DNA of 64,000 nt. Source: Vandiemenella viatica. Its lineage: Eukaryota; Arthropoda; Insecta; Orthoptera; Morabidae. The position numbers and the translations under genes are program-made. The notes below the pieces were generated by a model, which was not told the origin of the DNA, did not search any database, and saw only the letters and a program-made list of their open reading frames with translations. The stretch lies in contig JARYHS010008074.1 of assembly GCA_031002005.1 (NCBI GenBank), positions 7,882,924-7,946,923 on the forward strand, given 5' to 3'. Numbering within the stretch: the first letter of the stretch is position 1; each line of letters opens with the position of its first letter. Below are positions 20,570 through 31,904 of the stretch, one piece after another.

Positions 20570-21364
20570 ATCTGTAGTTGTTCTCAGCTGACTGTCTTTG
20601 CACATTAATACATTCACTATATTGCATGTTAGTGATTTCATGAATGACCCACAATTTCAGATTGTGATACCAAAGCAACAGCTAAAAACCAGATGAATAA
20701 TGACGCTGGCAATATATATCTCATAAAATCTAAATAAATTAAATACTAAATACAAGTCGAACTACATTTAGCAACATGAACTGTGGCATCACCTTCATGA
20801 CAATTATAAAAGCAATGTAATTTAAAAATTTATGCTGATATGCTCTTAAGTTAAGCAGTACTGTGTAAAGTCCAGAATTCATTACAGCTCCTAACACAAC
20901 ATACTTTAATATTGCGGGTCAAGTTTACATAGCTTGACTGTGTTGGGAGGCTGCTTTAGTCCAGTTACGCTTCATACTGGAGGTGTAGTGTATAATGAAA
21001 ATAGTTGTCGTAATATATGGTACACTAATTAGGAATCCTCATATAGAAAATAATTTCTATTAATGCATTTAATGTATTAATGTGTGTCCATATCGTTTTA
21101 TTTTGTAGCGGCAATATTAGTGGATATAGTGGTTACATTGAAATGCTGCCTGGACCGGAGTGCTATAATGATATAATGGTGAAAATATACCATTTCATAA
21201 AACATAGGTATGTTGTATGAAACATTAAGTATGTTCATTGTGTTCATTTCTTGAATATGATGTCATGCATGCTGGCCATCCACTTGAATGCAGATTTCAT
21301 CCTCTATAGAAAATCATCAAAAACTCAGGTCAGCATACCTTCTCCAATCAAATTCACCTCTTAT
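20570..21364. other. AT-rich repeat-derived stretch
   Basis: Includes 20905-21205, which resembles 46262-46540: both have GGGTCAAGTTTA, GCTTTAGTCCAGTT, then after a pyrimidine tract and AG the residues ATGG/TGG...TTGAAATGC. No gene is defined. Confidence 0.45.
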
Positions 21365-22235
21365 GTAATTGCATATTTCAGCTCTAATAAAGTACGTGGT
21401 TTGTGAGCGTAGACACGAGCTTTCAAATATCCCCATAGGAAATAGTCACAGGGAGACAAATGCGATGACCTTGGCGGCCACGGCACGTCACCAAAGCACG
21501 AAATTAGCTTGCCAGGGAACATCATCTTCACAACTCGCATCGATGCGCGGGATGTATGCGCTGTGGCCCCATCCTGTTGGAAGTAAACATTTTTCTTATT
21601 TATTCCTCACTTCCGAAGTTCTGGTCTGAGAAATATTTCCAACATGCGAAAGTAGCGTTCAGAGTTTAATGTCACTGTGACACCATTTTCCTCGAAAAAG
21701 TACTGCCCAATTATTCCAAAGCGGGCTACCGCACACCAAACTGTTAACTTTGGAGAGTGGAGAGGTTCTTCATGAATGTTACATGGATTTTCAGTCGCCC
21801 AATATCAAAAGTTTTGTCTGTTAACTGAGCTGTTTAAGTGGAAATGAGCTTCGTCGCTCATTAACAGTATTGCATTAGGATTATCACTAAGCAACACTTG
21901 CATATGCACTGCGAAGTCTTCTCTTTGTTCATAGTCCCTCTCTTTGAGTTGCTGCACCACCTGCATTTTGTAGGGATGAAATTTCAAATCTAATCCTAAA
22001 ATCTTCCTCACAGAATTGTGGCTGATGTTTAGCTCTCGTGCATACCTGCGTGCAGATCGACTCGGACTCCTGATTAAAGTAGTTCTCACTACGGTGATGT
22101 TATCGGGCATTCTCACTGTTCTTGCGCGCCCGGGTGGCTTTTTCTTTGTTACTGTTCCTGTTGTTCTGAACTCATGAACCCACCTTAACAATGTGTTTTG
22201 GCTTGGAACTGTCTCATTCCGACCGATACACTGTG
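21365..22235 (-). pseudogene. DD41D mariner-family transposase, copy 2
   Basis: A nearly continuous minus-strand frame. The N-terminal helix-turn-helix reads NTLLRWVHEFRTTGTV, KKPPGRARTVR, SPSRSARRYARELNISHNSV. Then MSDEAHFHLN (first catalytic D), SPKLTVWCAVARFGIIGQYF, and VYFQQDGATAHTSR (second D). SHLSPCDYFLWGYL carries the third D, 41 residues after the second. In-frame TGA stops at about 21811 and 21615 both fit CGA-to-TGA decay. No clear start codon or terminal repeats were found. It is far better kept than the remnant at 5655. Confidence 0.9.
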
Positions 22236-22309
22236 TTTTGATAATAGATTCAGTTCACTAACTGCTTCTACTGAAAGCTGGCCTTTTGTATCTGTGACAC
22301 TACTATGCC

Positions 22310-22715
22310 AGACTGATGTCAGCCAATATTACTAATGGTCTGCTTCCTAGAGCAGTGCACACCTCTTTTATTTTCCCAATATATGGTTCAATGGGATCAC
22401 TATATTGAAAATACATGTTGACCAGAATTACTCTAACCCAGTTAATAATAAGCACCATACATGTGTTATGCTCATCACAGAATTGTGCTATCTTACTTAC
22501 ATTTACTTGTCTGGATAGCACTGCTATTGCTGTCATAGGGTTTCTGCCTTTTGACGTTATCTTTGATGATACCGGCATTTAAGGAATCTTCCCAAAGTAC
22601 AAATTTGTCTCCTGGACGCATTTGATATCCTATTTAAGTTCCTCTTACCGCTTCCTCACTTCATGCAATACAAACTTGCTTCTCCTGGCATTTAGTTGAG
22701 CAATTTGTAGCTTAC
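22310..22715 (-). pseudogene. R1-like LINE endonuclease fragment
   Basis: One minus-strand frame, broken by three stops, gives LQIAQLNARRSKFVLHEV, DIKCVQETN, then GRNPMTAIAVLSRQVNVSKI, VRVILVNMYFQYSDPIEPYI and LGSRPLVILADI. This order (QxNxxRS, QE, Y/FQY, ADxN) is the N-terminal half of an R1-clade endonuclease. RT is absent; a fragment truncated at both ends. Confidence 0.7.
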
Positions 22716-23689
22716 AACACATTTTATAACTTATGGATGAACAATTGCACTGTGGCCACGGGAGTTTTGAATCAAAAACTGTACACCCACGAGTAAATAT
22801 GTACTGTTTATTTATTTAAACGGAATCAAAAGTTTTGTTCCTTCTTTCGAAGACCTTGTGCATTGATAGCGAGAAGCTGAAAAGTCTCCGGGGGTAGATT
22901 CTTGGATTTTAATTGTATATAATCAATGGCCTCTAGTTGGTGGAAGGTTATATATTTACTGGCTGGATGGGCTCCTTCTGTCAACCAAGTTTTAAATTTG
23001 TTTCAGAATCGCTACATGTTGTTTTAGATTTAAAGAAATGTGTTTGTTTGCCATGTTTCTAAAATTCATCCCATGTTTCGCCAGTTTTGGTCTTGTTACA
23101 GCCTGAGGGTCATGTTCAAGCATGTTTCGTCTATCTGTATTCCATCCCATACCACCCCTCTTGACAAAAGGGTTCTGGCAGAACTTAAAGAAATATCATT
23201 AATCTGTACTGGGAGGTCGTCAGTCTGCATTCCAACATCGTGTTTCTTATAGTTATTTTTCATATTTCCTTTTTCTCCGAAGCACTCAGTCCTAATTGAT
23301 TTTTTCTTTTCTTTTTTTCTTTCTTGATGGGATTTTATTATTATTATTTTTTCCGTTTTCGTAGCCTGCTTCCCAATTACTTCTACTATTTTCCTAATTA
23401 CATTTGCCGGTTGGGAGTATATATCATTCCCCTACATATTCATTTTATCAAACTATTTATAATAAGTCCTGTTTATGGCTTGTAGTAGAAGTAATTGGTA
23501 GGTAAGATGCTCTTTGAACTTACTTGTTGCAGCTTTCACCCCATCTGTTGCATGGTATATGTAGTGATTGTTGATAACTTTTCTTGCACTGATCCTTCTG
23601 GTGGATTTCCTCCCCACAGTTTGAAAAACATTTATGTCATTTTGGTATGGCAACGTAATCTTTCACTGAATAGCAAAAAATTCTATGAA
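22716..23689. other. No gene seen; weak PLE-like motif
   Basis: Around 23055-23100 the minus strand has ACCAAAACTGGCGAAACATGG, which resembles a PLE terminal motif without its CTGATGA. The rest is T-rich. Confidence 0.35.
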
Positions 23690-23762
23690 GATATTATTTT
23701 GCTGCCGCCTCTAATGACCACGCCGTCGTCGAGGCGTAAAGCCCAAGCAAAAAAAAAAATTT
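23690..23762 (+). repeat. 3' end of an I-like LINE
   Basis: CTCTAATGACCACGCCGTCG, then a GAGGCGTAAAGCCC segment and an A tail parallel the end of the full-length element at 56255-56311 (GCTAATGACCCCGCTGTCGA, then GCGCCCTAAA and (CAA)n). Only the 3' untranslated end survives. Confidence 0.6.
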
Positions 23763-24515
23763 AACTCTTCAATGGTAGAAGCTGAGCATTAGCCGGGAAT
23801 AAATGAGATTAAATAACTAATTGGACAGATGTACTTGGAGATGTGAATGGGAAAATGAAGGGATGAGTTAAAGTTATGAAGGAATAAACGTAAAGATGTA
23901 AGTGTGAAATATATTTAAGACTATATTTTCTCTCATTACTTATCCACCTTCACTTATTTTACTTAGAGTTTGTGTCACTATTGTTTTGGCTTCCTGTTGT
24001 AGGTGGTAGCCATTATTGAAGTCAGCAACATGAATTTCCACTTTGAGCTGCCTCCAGTCCTTGTGTTCAGTTGCTTCTTTACTTTGGACATCACTGCCTT
24101 GTCTCGAATATGTGGGTTGCTTGACAGGTATGTGATCCTTCATGTATTACACAAAGTAATTTAAAATTGTTTTGAACTTAGATGGTGAATTAAGTTAGAA
24201 ATTTTGTGTTTATCATACTCTGTAACAAAATGTACGAGTGCCACTATCAGTCTTAAAAGAATACATTTTTTGTAACATTTATAATGTTTGTAAAATAACC
24301 AGTCATAAATATATACAAAAAAAGTGGGGAAAAATTCTGTGCACCGAAGATACATTTTAAAATTTAACTTTGCACATTGTTACTTGTTGCCCAGTACTCA
24401 TTTTTGAGTTTTTCTTTCTCACTTGCAAAATACTTATTTATGTGGGCATCGTTGATTGCATATCAGTCCAATCCTAGCATATATATATGTTATACCTAAT
24501 TATGGGTGGCAGACA
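23763..24515. other. No feature seen
   Basis: AT-rich, no coding or repeat signature recognised. Confidence 0.4.
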
Positions 24516-24519
24516 TGGT

Positions 24520-26080
24520 TGTGATCGAGTTTTTTTTTTGTCTACCATGAGCTTCTACTGCCAGTCTTCATTGTTCCTCTTCAGCTGTGGAGGTGACCCC
24601 AGAAGGTGTCGTCTTTTGCAGGGTTGTCCCGGGTGTTCAGGTCTATGTTTGTGTTCTTCAGGATGTTTTTGAGCTTGTTCTTTGTGGCACTTCAGGGGGA
24701 GGGGGGCACAACAAGTTCTCTTGCATGTGTTGAACTAGCCATAAAGAAGTTTGATAAATTATTTTGCTGTTACTCAAATGCTGAACATTTCCAATCCATC
24801 TGAGTTAGTGACTGATGATGAGAACTTAAACCTTTCTTAAACTGTAACATTGGACACACAATCATCCCATTTGTTGTTCATAACGGAACAAAGTTTCTGC
24901 GTGTGAATTCGCTCCATTTTCTTAATGTCATGGTTGTAAGGAGTCCATATCTCACATCTGTACAGTAACACTGGGACAACAGCCACATAGCAGCTTCGTG
25001 CATAGCTTGAGATCTTTGTTCAGGAACACCTGTGACATGTGCCACAGGAATTCTGTTTTCCTCATCCTTTTCCGAGATGCACGACGTTGACAGAGTACTT
25101 CGAAGGTAGGAGATGTTGTCTACCTGAACGAGGAATGTGCTGAAGATGGTAACATCAAAGTCTGGGAAAGTTGTAATAACACTTTAGTTTTTCAAGTATT
25201 GATGATCAGGCCAAATCAATAGAATGCACTCTTGAAGTGGTTAATGTGCTCAGCGTACATGCTGGAGAGGCATTGTCATCTATGTACTGCATTACTGTTA
25301 TCAGTGAGCCTCCATCAAACCGATATCTGATTTTCACGCCTACATTAGGAGTAGGTGATGTTTCATAGAGCATAGCTGCCAAGTGCAGGCAAAAAAATGT
25401 TGGAGCAAGCTTGCAGTCCTGTTTTAAATCATTTGTGCTAGGGAATCACTTTGATAAAGAACCTGACCAAGCATTTCATCATCGAGTGGTTTAATCAGTC
25501 CCAAGAAATTTTCAAGGCAGCCGAATCGTCTTAATATCATCCACATTGCACATCTAGGCACAATATCCAAAGCATTCTGTAGGTCACAGAACGTCAAAAA
25601 GAGAAGATTTTTTTGTTCTCTGCATTTCTCTTGAAGATGTAAAACTACTGAAGGTTGGTGGAACTGACATCCAAGGTAGTGGAGGGTGCTGCAGCATATG
25701 TCTAAGGAAGTGGTTCAAGAGTGAGTTGTGCTCTTTCCAGCATATCAAGTTGGCTGTCAGTAAAAATGGTGGTGTTACCAGTCACTTTCAGTGATCTAGA
25801 TGAACTGCAAATATGTCCATACAGCTCCTTAATTCTTGAATAAAATTTATGAAGATCCCTAGCATCTAACAGAGTCTGGAGTTCCTTGGCGTTTTGTTGC
25901 CACCAGTTGTTCTTGTGGAGGATTTCGTGTGATAGGTGCATGGGTTTTTACTTATTGACAGTCTCAGATGAATCATGATAAGTCTATGGTCTATCAGGCA
26001 GTCATTGATGTTTCTTGCTGTTTTGGTGATGATAACTTTTTTTGTCATACTTTCGGGTGGTGGAATAATCAATGAGATAG
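24520..26080 (-). pseudogene. RTE-like LINE remnant (linker, RT and C-terminus)
   Basis: On the minus strand: linker NNWWQQNAKELQTLLDARDL and FYSRIKELYGHIC (25941-25702); RT core FCDLQNALDIVPR (standing for DLxKAFDxVxR) and ILRRFGCLENFLGLI (about 25590-25480). Then YRCEIWTPYNHDIKKMERIH (about 24970-24910) and a C-terminal CHKEQAQKH / PCKRRHLLG region (about 24690-24600). The block order matches one LINE family. The ADD motif is not recognised and stops are frequent, so it is an old relic. Confidence 0.65.
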
Positions 26081-26799
26081 CAATGTTTCAATCATGACTA
26101 CACCAATGTAGTCCTAACACAAGGTGGTAGCTGAACTGAGGTATTTTTTAATTTTATTTTATTAAATTTATATCAATTTGAGTAATGTGATCAAACCTAA
26201 TTTCAGAGTTTAATGCTTCAAATGTAGTCGCAAGACTTCCAAAACACTACAATAAACTGGAAGGGGTTGTGACAATCACATGTTTATAAGTTACACAATG
26301 TTATGCAAATGTACTTGTATATAGACGCTTTGAGACTTTGTTACATTCATGCAGTTGATGTTTTAGGTGTTGGTTGCTAAGAGCGGCATGGTTGAGTCGT
26401 CATCTTAATTTCACAAATTCCATATACGAACTGGCTATATTAGAAAGAAGTCCAATATAGACATTAACTGTGTTTAGTTTTTGCTGGTGTTGGTGAAAAT
26501 GTGATATAATTAATTAATTTAATATTATTTATGTATCTTTGGAAGACGCTTTCCATAAAATAAATTAAAGAAGAAAGGCAACTGTGTTTGAAGAGAATAA
26601 AAGTTACTTTCCAAAAGTAATTGCGAAACTACAGAAACCAGTGGCACCGGGCAGGAATGACACATGAAGAAAAATAATACGGCAGCTCAAGTTGAGCACA
26701 TAGACAGAGAGTAGCAGTTCATTTGCATTGCAGTTTCATATGCCTTGGTGAAAGGGTTTGGGAGGGATTATATTAGCCTCTTTCAACCGAATGTTAACC
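26081..26799. other. No feature seen
   Basis: AT-rich unique-looking sequence. Confidence 0.4.
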
Positions 26800-26953
26800 C
26801 CTCTTCACATGGTGCATCCTGTTTGCACAACTGAAAGATTCCCAATATAAGATGACCCCTGCTTGCCTACAGCCTCTGATAGGAGGGCGGAAGAGCAGGA
26901 AGTGTTACAGGACACCCTCTTACCCTTAGGGAGCATGCACAAACTATGTTGCT

Positions 26954-27020
26954 CAGTCCACGGGGGGGGGGGGGGTGAAGGGTTGGCTGGAAGGCTACGT
27001 GGGGGGGAGGGGGGGGGGGT
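26954..27020 (+). repeat. G-tract cluster
   Basis: A run of about 14 G at 26961-26974 and two more runs to 27019, with another G cluster at 27229-27248. The strand could form G-quadruplexes, but homopolymer length may be an assembly artefact. Confidence 0.6.
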
Positions 27021-27279
27021 TTCCGAGCAAGGCCACATAGCTTTCCTTTCATAACATTTTTCGCAGTTGAAATGAGGAACAGAACACACAACAGCATGTG
27101 AATATTTATTTCCCACAGTTAATTATCTTCTTATGTAATTTACAATCTTCTAACAAGAGAAAACAGTACAAAATGTCTTCTGGAATCAAAAGGGGAAGGG
27201 GGGTTGAGGCAAAAGCCATGTAGGGCTACATGGGGGGAGGGGGGGGGGTTCACAGGTGTCCAAAATAGAGCTATGTGGT

Positions 27280-28353
27280 TTATGCACGCTCCCTTGGGGT
27301 TGGAAACAGCCCCTACAGGCTGATGAATTAGAAAAGATTAATGGCATGGGGATGCAGAAGGCAATTGAAAGCCAATGCATCAAAGACCCTGTGGGTGTCC
27401 CCATGCCCTGTAATTCTCTCAAATTACATATGGTGTTGATGGCTTCTTCCAGGGTAAAATATTCTGGAGGTAAAATAAACTTCCAGTTGGATCTTCTGGT
27501 GGGCACTGCTCAGGGAGGAAACATCAGAATGGATAGAAACATTCTACGAGTCGGAGTTTGGAATGTGAGAAGTGAGAATATGGCAGTTAGATTAGAAAAC
27601 TTGAGATGAAATGACTTAAGTTAGTTGATGCTGGGATTAGTGAGATTAAACTGAAAGATGCACAGGTTTTCTTGTCTGAGGAATACAGGATAATTAACAC
27701 ACAAGCTGTCAATGGAGATTAATGAATAAGAGAGTAGGGAAACGGATGAGTTATTATGAACAGTTCAGTGGCAGGATTATTTTGATCAGGAGAGAAACTA
27801 AGCCCCCCACAGCCACGTTAGTACAAGTGTACATGCCAATGTCACAGGAATATGATGAAGAAATTGATAAAATATACGCTGAAATTAAAGAATTAATCCA
27901 ATATGTGAAGGGGGAGGAAAGTCTAATAATCATGGGTGATTGCAATGCAGTAGTGGGGGAAGAAAAATAGTAGAATGCTGTAGAAAGTTTTGGTTTAGAA
28001 TGAGTGAGGAAGCAGGTTGTTCAAATTTTGTGAAAAATATACTCGTGGTGAATACACTATTTAAGAACCATGCAAGAAAGATATACACCTGGAAACATCT
28101 TAGGGATACAGTGAGATATCAGCTAGATTATATCATGGTCAAACAGAGATTTGGGAATCGAGTTCTAAAATGTAAAGCATACCCTGGAGCGGACATTAAT
28201 TCTGGCCATGTGCCTGATAGTTATGAAGTGTTGGCTGTAATTAAAGAGAATAAAGAAGCAGTAAAAGCAGAACAGACTGGAAGTGAATCAATTGAAACAA
28301 TCTATCATGAGAGAAAAGTTTGCAGTAATGATAGACGTGGATTTAGGAAGTAA
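27280..28353 (+). pseudogene. RTE-like LINE, leader and endonuclease
   Basis: The leader (27280-27520) resembles the leader of the LINE on the other strand near 39050-39140. The endonuclease follows: LRVGVWNVRSENMAVRLENL, NKRVGKRMSYYEQFSGRIIL, TATLVQVYMPMSQEYDEEID, LIIMGDCNAVVGE (catalytic D and N/C position) and RKIYTWKHLRDTVRYQLDYI. A stop at 27607 and frameshifts near 27620 and 27960 break it. Continues with RT pieces after a SINE insertion. Confidence 0.8.
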
Positions 28354-28401
28354 CTCTGAAAGGACCTTAAGTGATGGGTGGAATATGTTAAAGACTGAAA
28401 T

Positions 28402-28614
28402 AATTTTTTTAACTGCTTAACATCTCTTAACAGCGAGGTCTTTAGAGAGGGGAAAGGATGGGGGGCAAGGAATGGGAAGGAATTCGACCATAGCCTTTTG
28501 AAGGAAGCATCCCAGCATTTGCCTGGAGTGATTTGGGAAACTATGGAAAACCCAAATCTGGATGCCTCCTGAATGTGAGGCCAGAACGCTAACCGTTACA
28601 CCACCATGCTCGGT
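28402..28614 (-). mobile_element. SINE family 1 with deleted B box
   Basis: Minus-strand copy of the family at 30084, bounded by a 9-bp target duplication GACTGAAAT (28393-28401 and 28615-28623). Relative to other copies about 25 bp including the TTCGAATCC B-box region is missing at about 28565, so Pol III transcription would be lost. Confidence 0.9.
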
Positions 28615-28623
28615 GACTGAAAT

Positions 28624-30073
28624 GAAAGCTTGTGAGTAAACTTTAGGCTTTAGGTAACAAGCTAAAACCTTGCATCACAGAAGAAATTTTGCAGTTAATG
28701 GATCATAGGAGAAGGCACAAAAATGCTCAAGATGAAGCCGCAAGAGAGCAGTACAGACAATGTGGAAAGCAAATTCATAGGAAAATGACTGCAAGAAAAG
28801 GAACTGGTCCTAGGTAAAGTAGATGTGGCATATAGGAAAATTAAGCAGAATTTTTGGAGAAACGAAAAAATGAGGTATAAACATTAAAGCTGCTAATGGG
28901 AAACCTATTCTGATCTCAGAAGATAGAGCTAACGGACAGAAGAATACATAGAGAAATTGTATGATGGAGATGATTTGAACAACATTGTACTGGAGAAAGA
29001 AGTAGATGTCAATATTGATGACATAGATAATTCTGTTTTGAGAACACAATTTTGATAGAGCTTTTGAATGATTTGAAATCAAATATGGCAATTAAAATTG
29101 ATGAGATTCCTGAAGAACTTCTGAAATCCTGAGGAGAACAAGGAATCCAAAAATTAATCAAACTTATATCAAAAATTTATGAAATAGGAGAGATTCCCAC
29201 TGATTTAATAAAAGTGTCATCTTCACATTTCAAAAAAAGCACAAGCTGATAGGTGTGAAAATTCTCACTATAAACCTAACATCACATGCTTCTAAATTAC
29301 TGACCAGAATAATATACAAAAGAATGGAAAGTTAGTAGAAGGGATAGTAGGTGAAAATCAGTTTGGGTTTAGCAAAAACTGCGGTACAAGAGAAGCAATT
29401 CTGGCCTTAATCTTAATACTTGAAGTGTTGATCAAGAATAACAAAGATACTTTTATGGTTTTTATTGATTTAGAAAAGAATTTTATAATTTTAGATGGGG
29501 CAAGATGTTCAAATTTTTAAAGAAGTTGGTTCTAAAATACTGAGGTAGAAGAATACTGTATAGTCTTTTTTAGAATCTAGTAGCTATAGTGAAAGTAGAG
29601 AATCTGGACACGCTTTAGTTAAAAAGACAAGGTTGTAGTCTATCCCCATTAATATGCAATGTGTATCTAGAAGAAGCATAAAGAAGCAAAGGTAAGATTT
29701 GAATATGGCATAAGTGTTCAAGCAGAAAAAATCATTATACTATGATTTGCTGATGACATTGTCTTGTTAGCAAAAGTCTGAGGATATTGAGAAGTTACTG
29801 GTTATTATGAACAAAATACAGAAGGAAGATTTTGGACTAAATATAAACCAAAGACAAAATTTGTGAAATGTATCTGAAATGATACCAATGCTAGTAGATT
29901 AAATACAAAAATAGGATCGAATACGATAGAAGTATTTAGTGAGTTTTGCTTCTTGGGAAGTAAAATTACAACTGATAGCCGAGGGAGGAATGATGTTAAA
30001 AGCAGAAAGAGCTTTCATGAGAAAGATAAATCTTTCTAGTTTCAAATATTAATATAGGACTCAGAAAGAGATT
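28624..30073 (+). pseudogene. RTE-like LINE, linker and reverse transcriptase
   Basis: Continues the element from 27280. At 29055-29170 the frame reads LNDLKSNMAIKIDEIPEELL and KLIKLISKIYEIGEIPTDLI. At about 29340-29480 the RT core is seen as FGFSKNCGTREAI and FIDLEKNF, and near 29745 ADDIVLLAK is the catalytic box. GSKITTDSRGRND is at about 29957. Stops and indels are frequent. Confidence 0.75.
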
Positions 30074-30083
30074 TTGAAACTGT

Positions 30084-30338
30084 TTACCGAGCGTGGTGGT
30101 GTAACGGATAGCGTTCTGGCCTCGCATTCGGGAGGACGGCGGTTCGAATCCCCGTCCGGGCATCCAGATTTGGGTTTTCCATGGTTTCCCCAAATCACTC
30201 CAGGTGAATGCCGGGATACTTCCTTCAAAAAGGCCATGGCCGAATTCCTTCCCATTCCTTGCCCCCATCCTTTTCCGTCTCTAAAGACCACGTTGTTAAA
30301 AAGGGACGTTAAACTGTTACCAAAAAAAAAAAAAAAAA
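30084..30338 (+). mobile_element. tRNA-derived SINE, family 1 (best copy)
   Basis: Begins TACCGAGCGTGGTGGTGTAA. The A-box region is GTGGTGTAACGG and the B-box region GGTTCGAATCCC, about 50 bases apart. Body ends GTCTCTAAAGACC...TTAAACTGTTACC and a 17-A tail. A 10-bp target duplication TTGAAACTGT (30074-30083, 30339-30348) places it inside the LINE. Confidence 0.95.
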
Positions 30339-30348
30339 TTGAAACTGT

Positions 30349-30720
30349 GGTTGTGGAGCACAGCACTTTATGGCAGTGAAGTTTGAACTTTAGGAATTGC
30401 AGAAAGAATGGAAATTGAAGCATTTGAAATGTGGTACTATAGAAGGATGTTAAAAATTAAGTGGAAAAATAAAGTATGAAATGAACGAGTTTTGGAAATG
30501 ATTGGTGAGGAAAGAAGTTTGTGGAAGAGTCTTACAGAAATAAGAGACAGGATGGTAGATCATATTTTGAGACATGCTGGATTGATTAACTTGTTAGTGG
30601 AAAAACAGTCAAAAATAGGAACTGCAGAATAGAGACAGAGATTACAATATATGAAGAAGATAATTGAGGTCATGGGTTAGCACAAGTTAGTATGGGATTG
30701 AGGGATGTGTTGCGTCTTGG
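30349..30720 (+). pseudogene. RTE-like LINE, C-terminal region
   Basis: Resumes directly after the SINE: LYGSEVWTLGIAERMEIEAF, then ERSLWKSLTEIRDRMVDHIL and RHAGLINLLVEKQ, matching the C-terminal domain of the copies at 7342-7620 and 35812-36207. Several stops. Confidence 0.75.
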
Positions 30721-30806
30721 TTGGTTATTTACTTCCGCGAGCGGTTCGGAAGATGGGAGCTCAGGTGAGACTGTCTAAGATTACCTTTTAGAAGTCTCAG
30801 AAAATT

Positions 30807-31863
30807 CAGAAAGCTTTTGATTCTGTGCCACACAACCGACTTTTAGCGAATATTCGAGCTTACGGTATTTCGGCTCAGATTTGCGAGTAGATACGTGATT
30901 TTCTAACTGGTCGATCACAATATGTCGTTGTTGACGGGGAAGCCTCATCTAAGATAAATGTTACTTCGGGCGTTCCTCAGGGAAGTGTAATAGGTCCACT
31001 TCTTTTCTTAATATTTGTAAACGATCTAGGTGACAACGTCAAATGCTGGTTGCGATTGTTTGCCGACGATGCGGTTATCTATAGGGAAATAAGGTGCTCC
31101 GACGACTGCTTAGAAATTCACCGTGATTTGGATGCTATTTTCGATTGGTGCCGTAAATGGCAGCTTACACTTAATTGCAAAAAGTGCAGGGCAATGCGGA
31201 TAAGTAACAATAAGAATCAGGTTGTTCACGAGTACAAAATAAACAATTCACCTATGACACGGTTGATTCCGTGAAGTATCTGGGGGTGATAGTACAAAGC
31301 AACATGAAATGGGACATGCACATAACTTCCGTCGTAGGCAAGGCAAATTCTAAATTACGATTCATAGGTCGTATTTTGAGGAATTGTAATGCTCAAACAA
31401 AGGAGATAGCATATAAAACACTAGTGCGTCCGCATCTGGATTACTGTTGTGGGGTTTGGGATCCGTATCGCAAGGTTCTGATTGACTCAGTTGAGAGGGT
31501 GCAGAGGAGAGCCGCTATATTCGTGACTTGTTGTTACAGCCCTTATGAAAGCGTCACAGAATTGATACATAGATTGGGCTGGGATAGTTTGGAAGACAGA
31601 CGACGTAGCTTGCGTTCAAATTTATTGGAGAATATGCGAAAAAATTTAAATTTCGAGTGCAATGAAATACTTCTTTCGCCAACCTATTTAGGTCGCAATG
31701 ACCGAAGGGATAAGATTAGAGAAATAAGATGCCGTACTGATACTTATATGTATTCCTTCTTTCCTCGCACTATTCGGGATTGGAATGGGCGGGTTTAGGA
31801 TTGGTGCTTAGCACCCTCTGCCTCCCACAATGTTTTTGATTTGCAGAGTATGGATGTAGATGT
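30807..31863 (+). pseudogene. 5'-truncated CR1/L2-type LINE reverse transcriptase
   Basis: The frame enters RT at IQKAFDSVPHNRLLANIRAY and continues with TSGVPQGSVIGPLLFLIFVN, RLFADDAVIY (catalytic DD), KYLGVIVQSNMKWDMHI, VRPHLDYCCGVWDPY, and ends IRDWNGRV at 31795. One frameshift near 31250 and one stop at about 30888 are the only breaks seen. The 3' end is a (GATGTA)n tail at 31851-31865. An 8-bp direct repeat AGAAAATT (30799-30806, 31864-31871) fits a target duplication, so truncation happened at insertion. Confidence 0.85.
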
Positions 31864-31904
31864 AGAAAATTAGTGGAATTTGATTTTCAGACAAGGGAAC
31901 TCGG

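Noticed and set aside
26805..27116. Proline-rich frames on the minus strand
   Set aside because: Translations of G/C runs whose length may be an assembly artefact.
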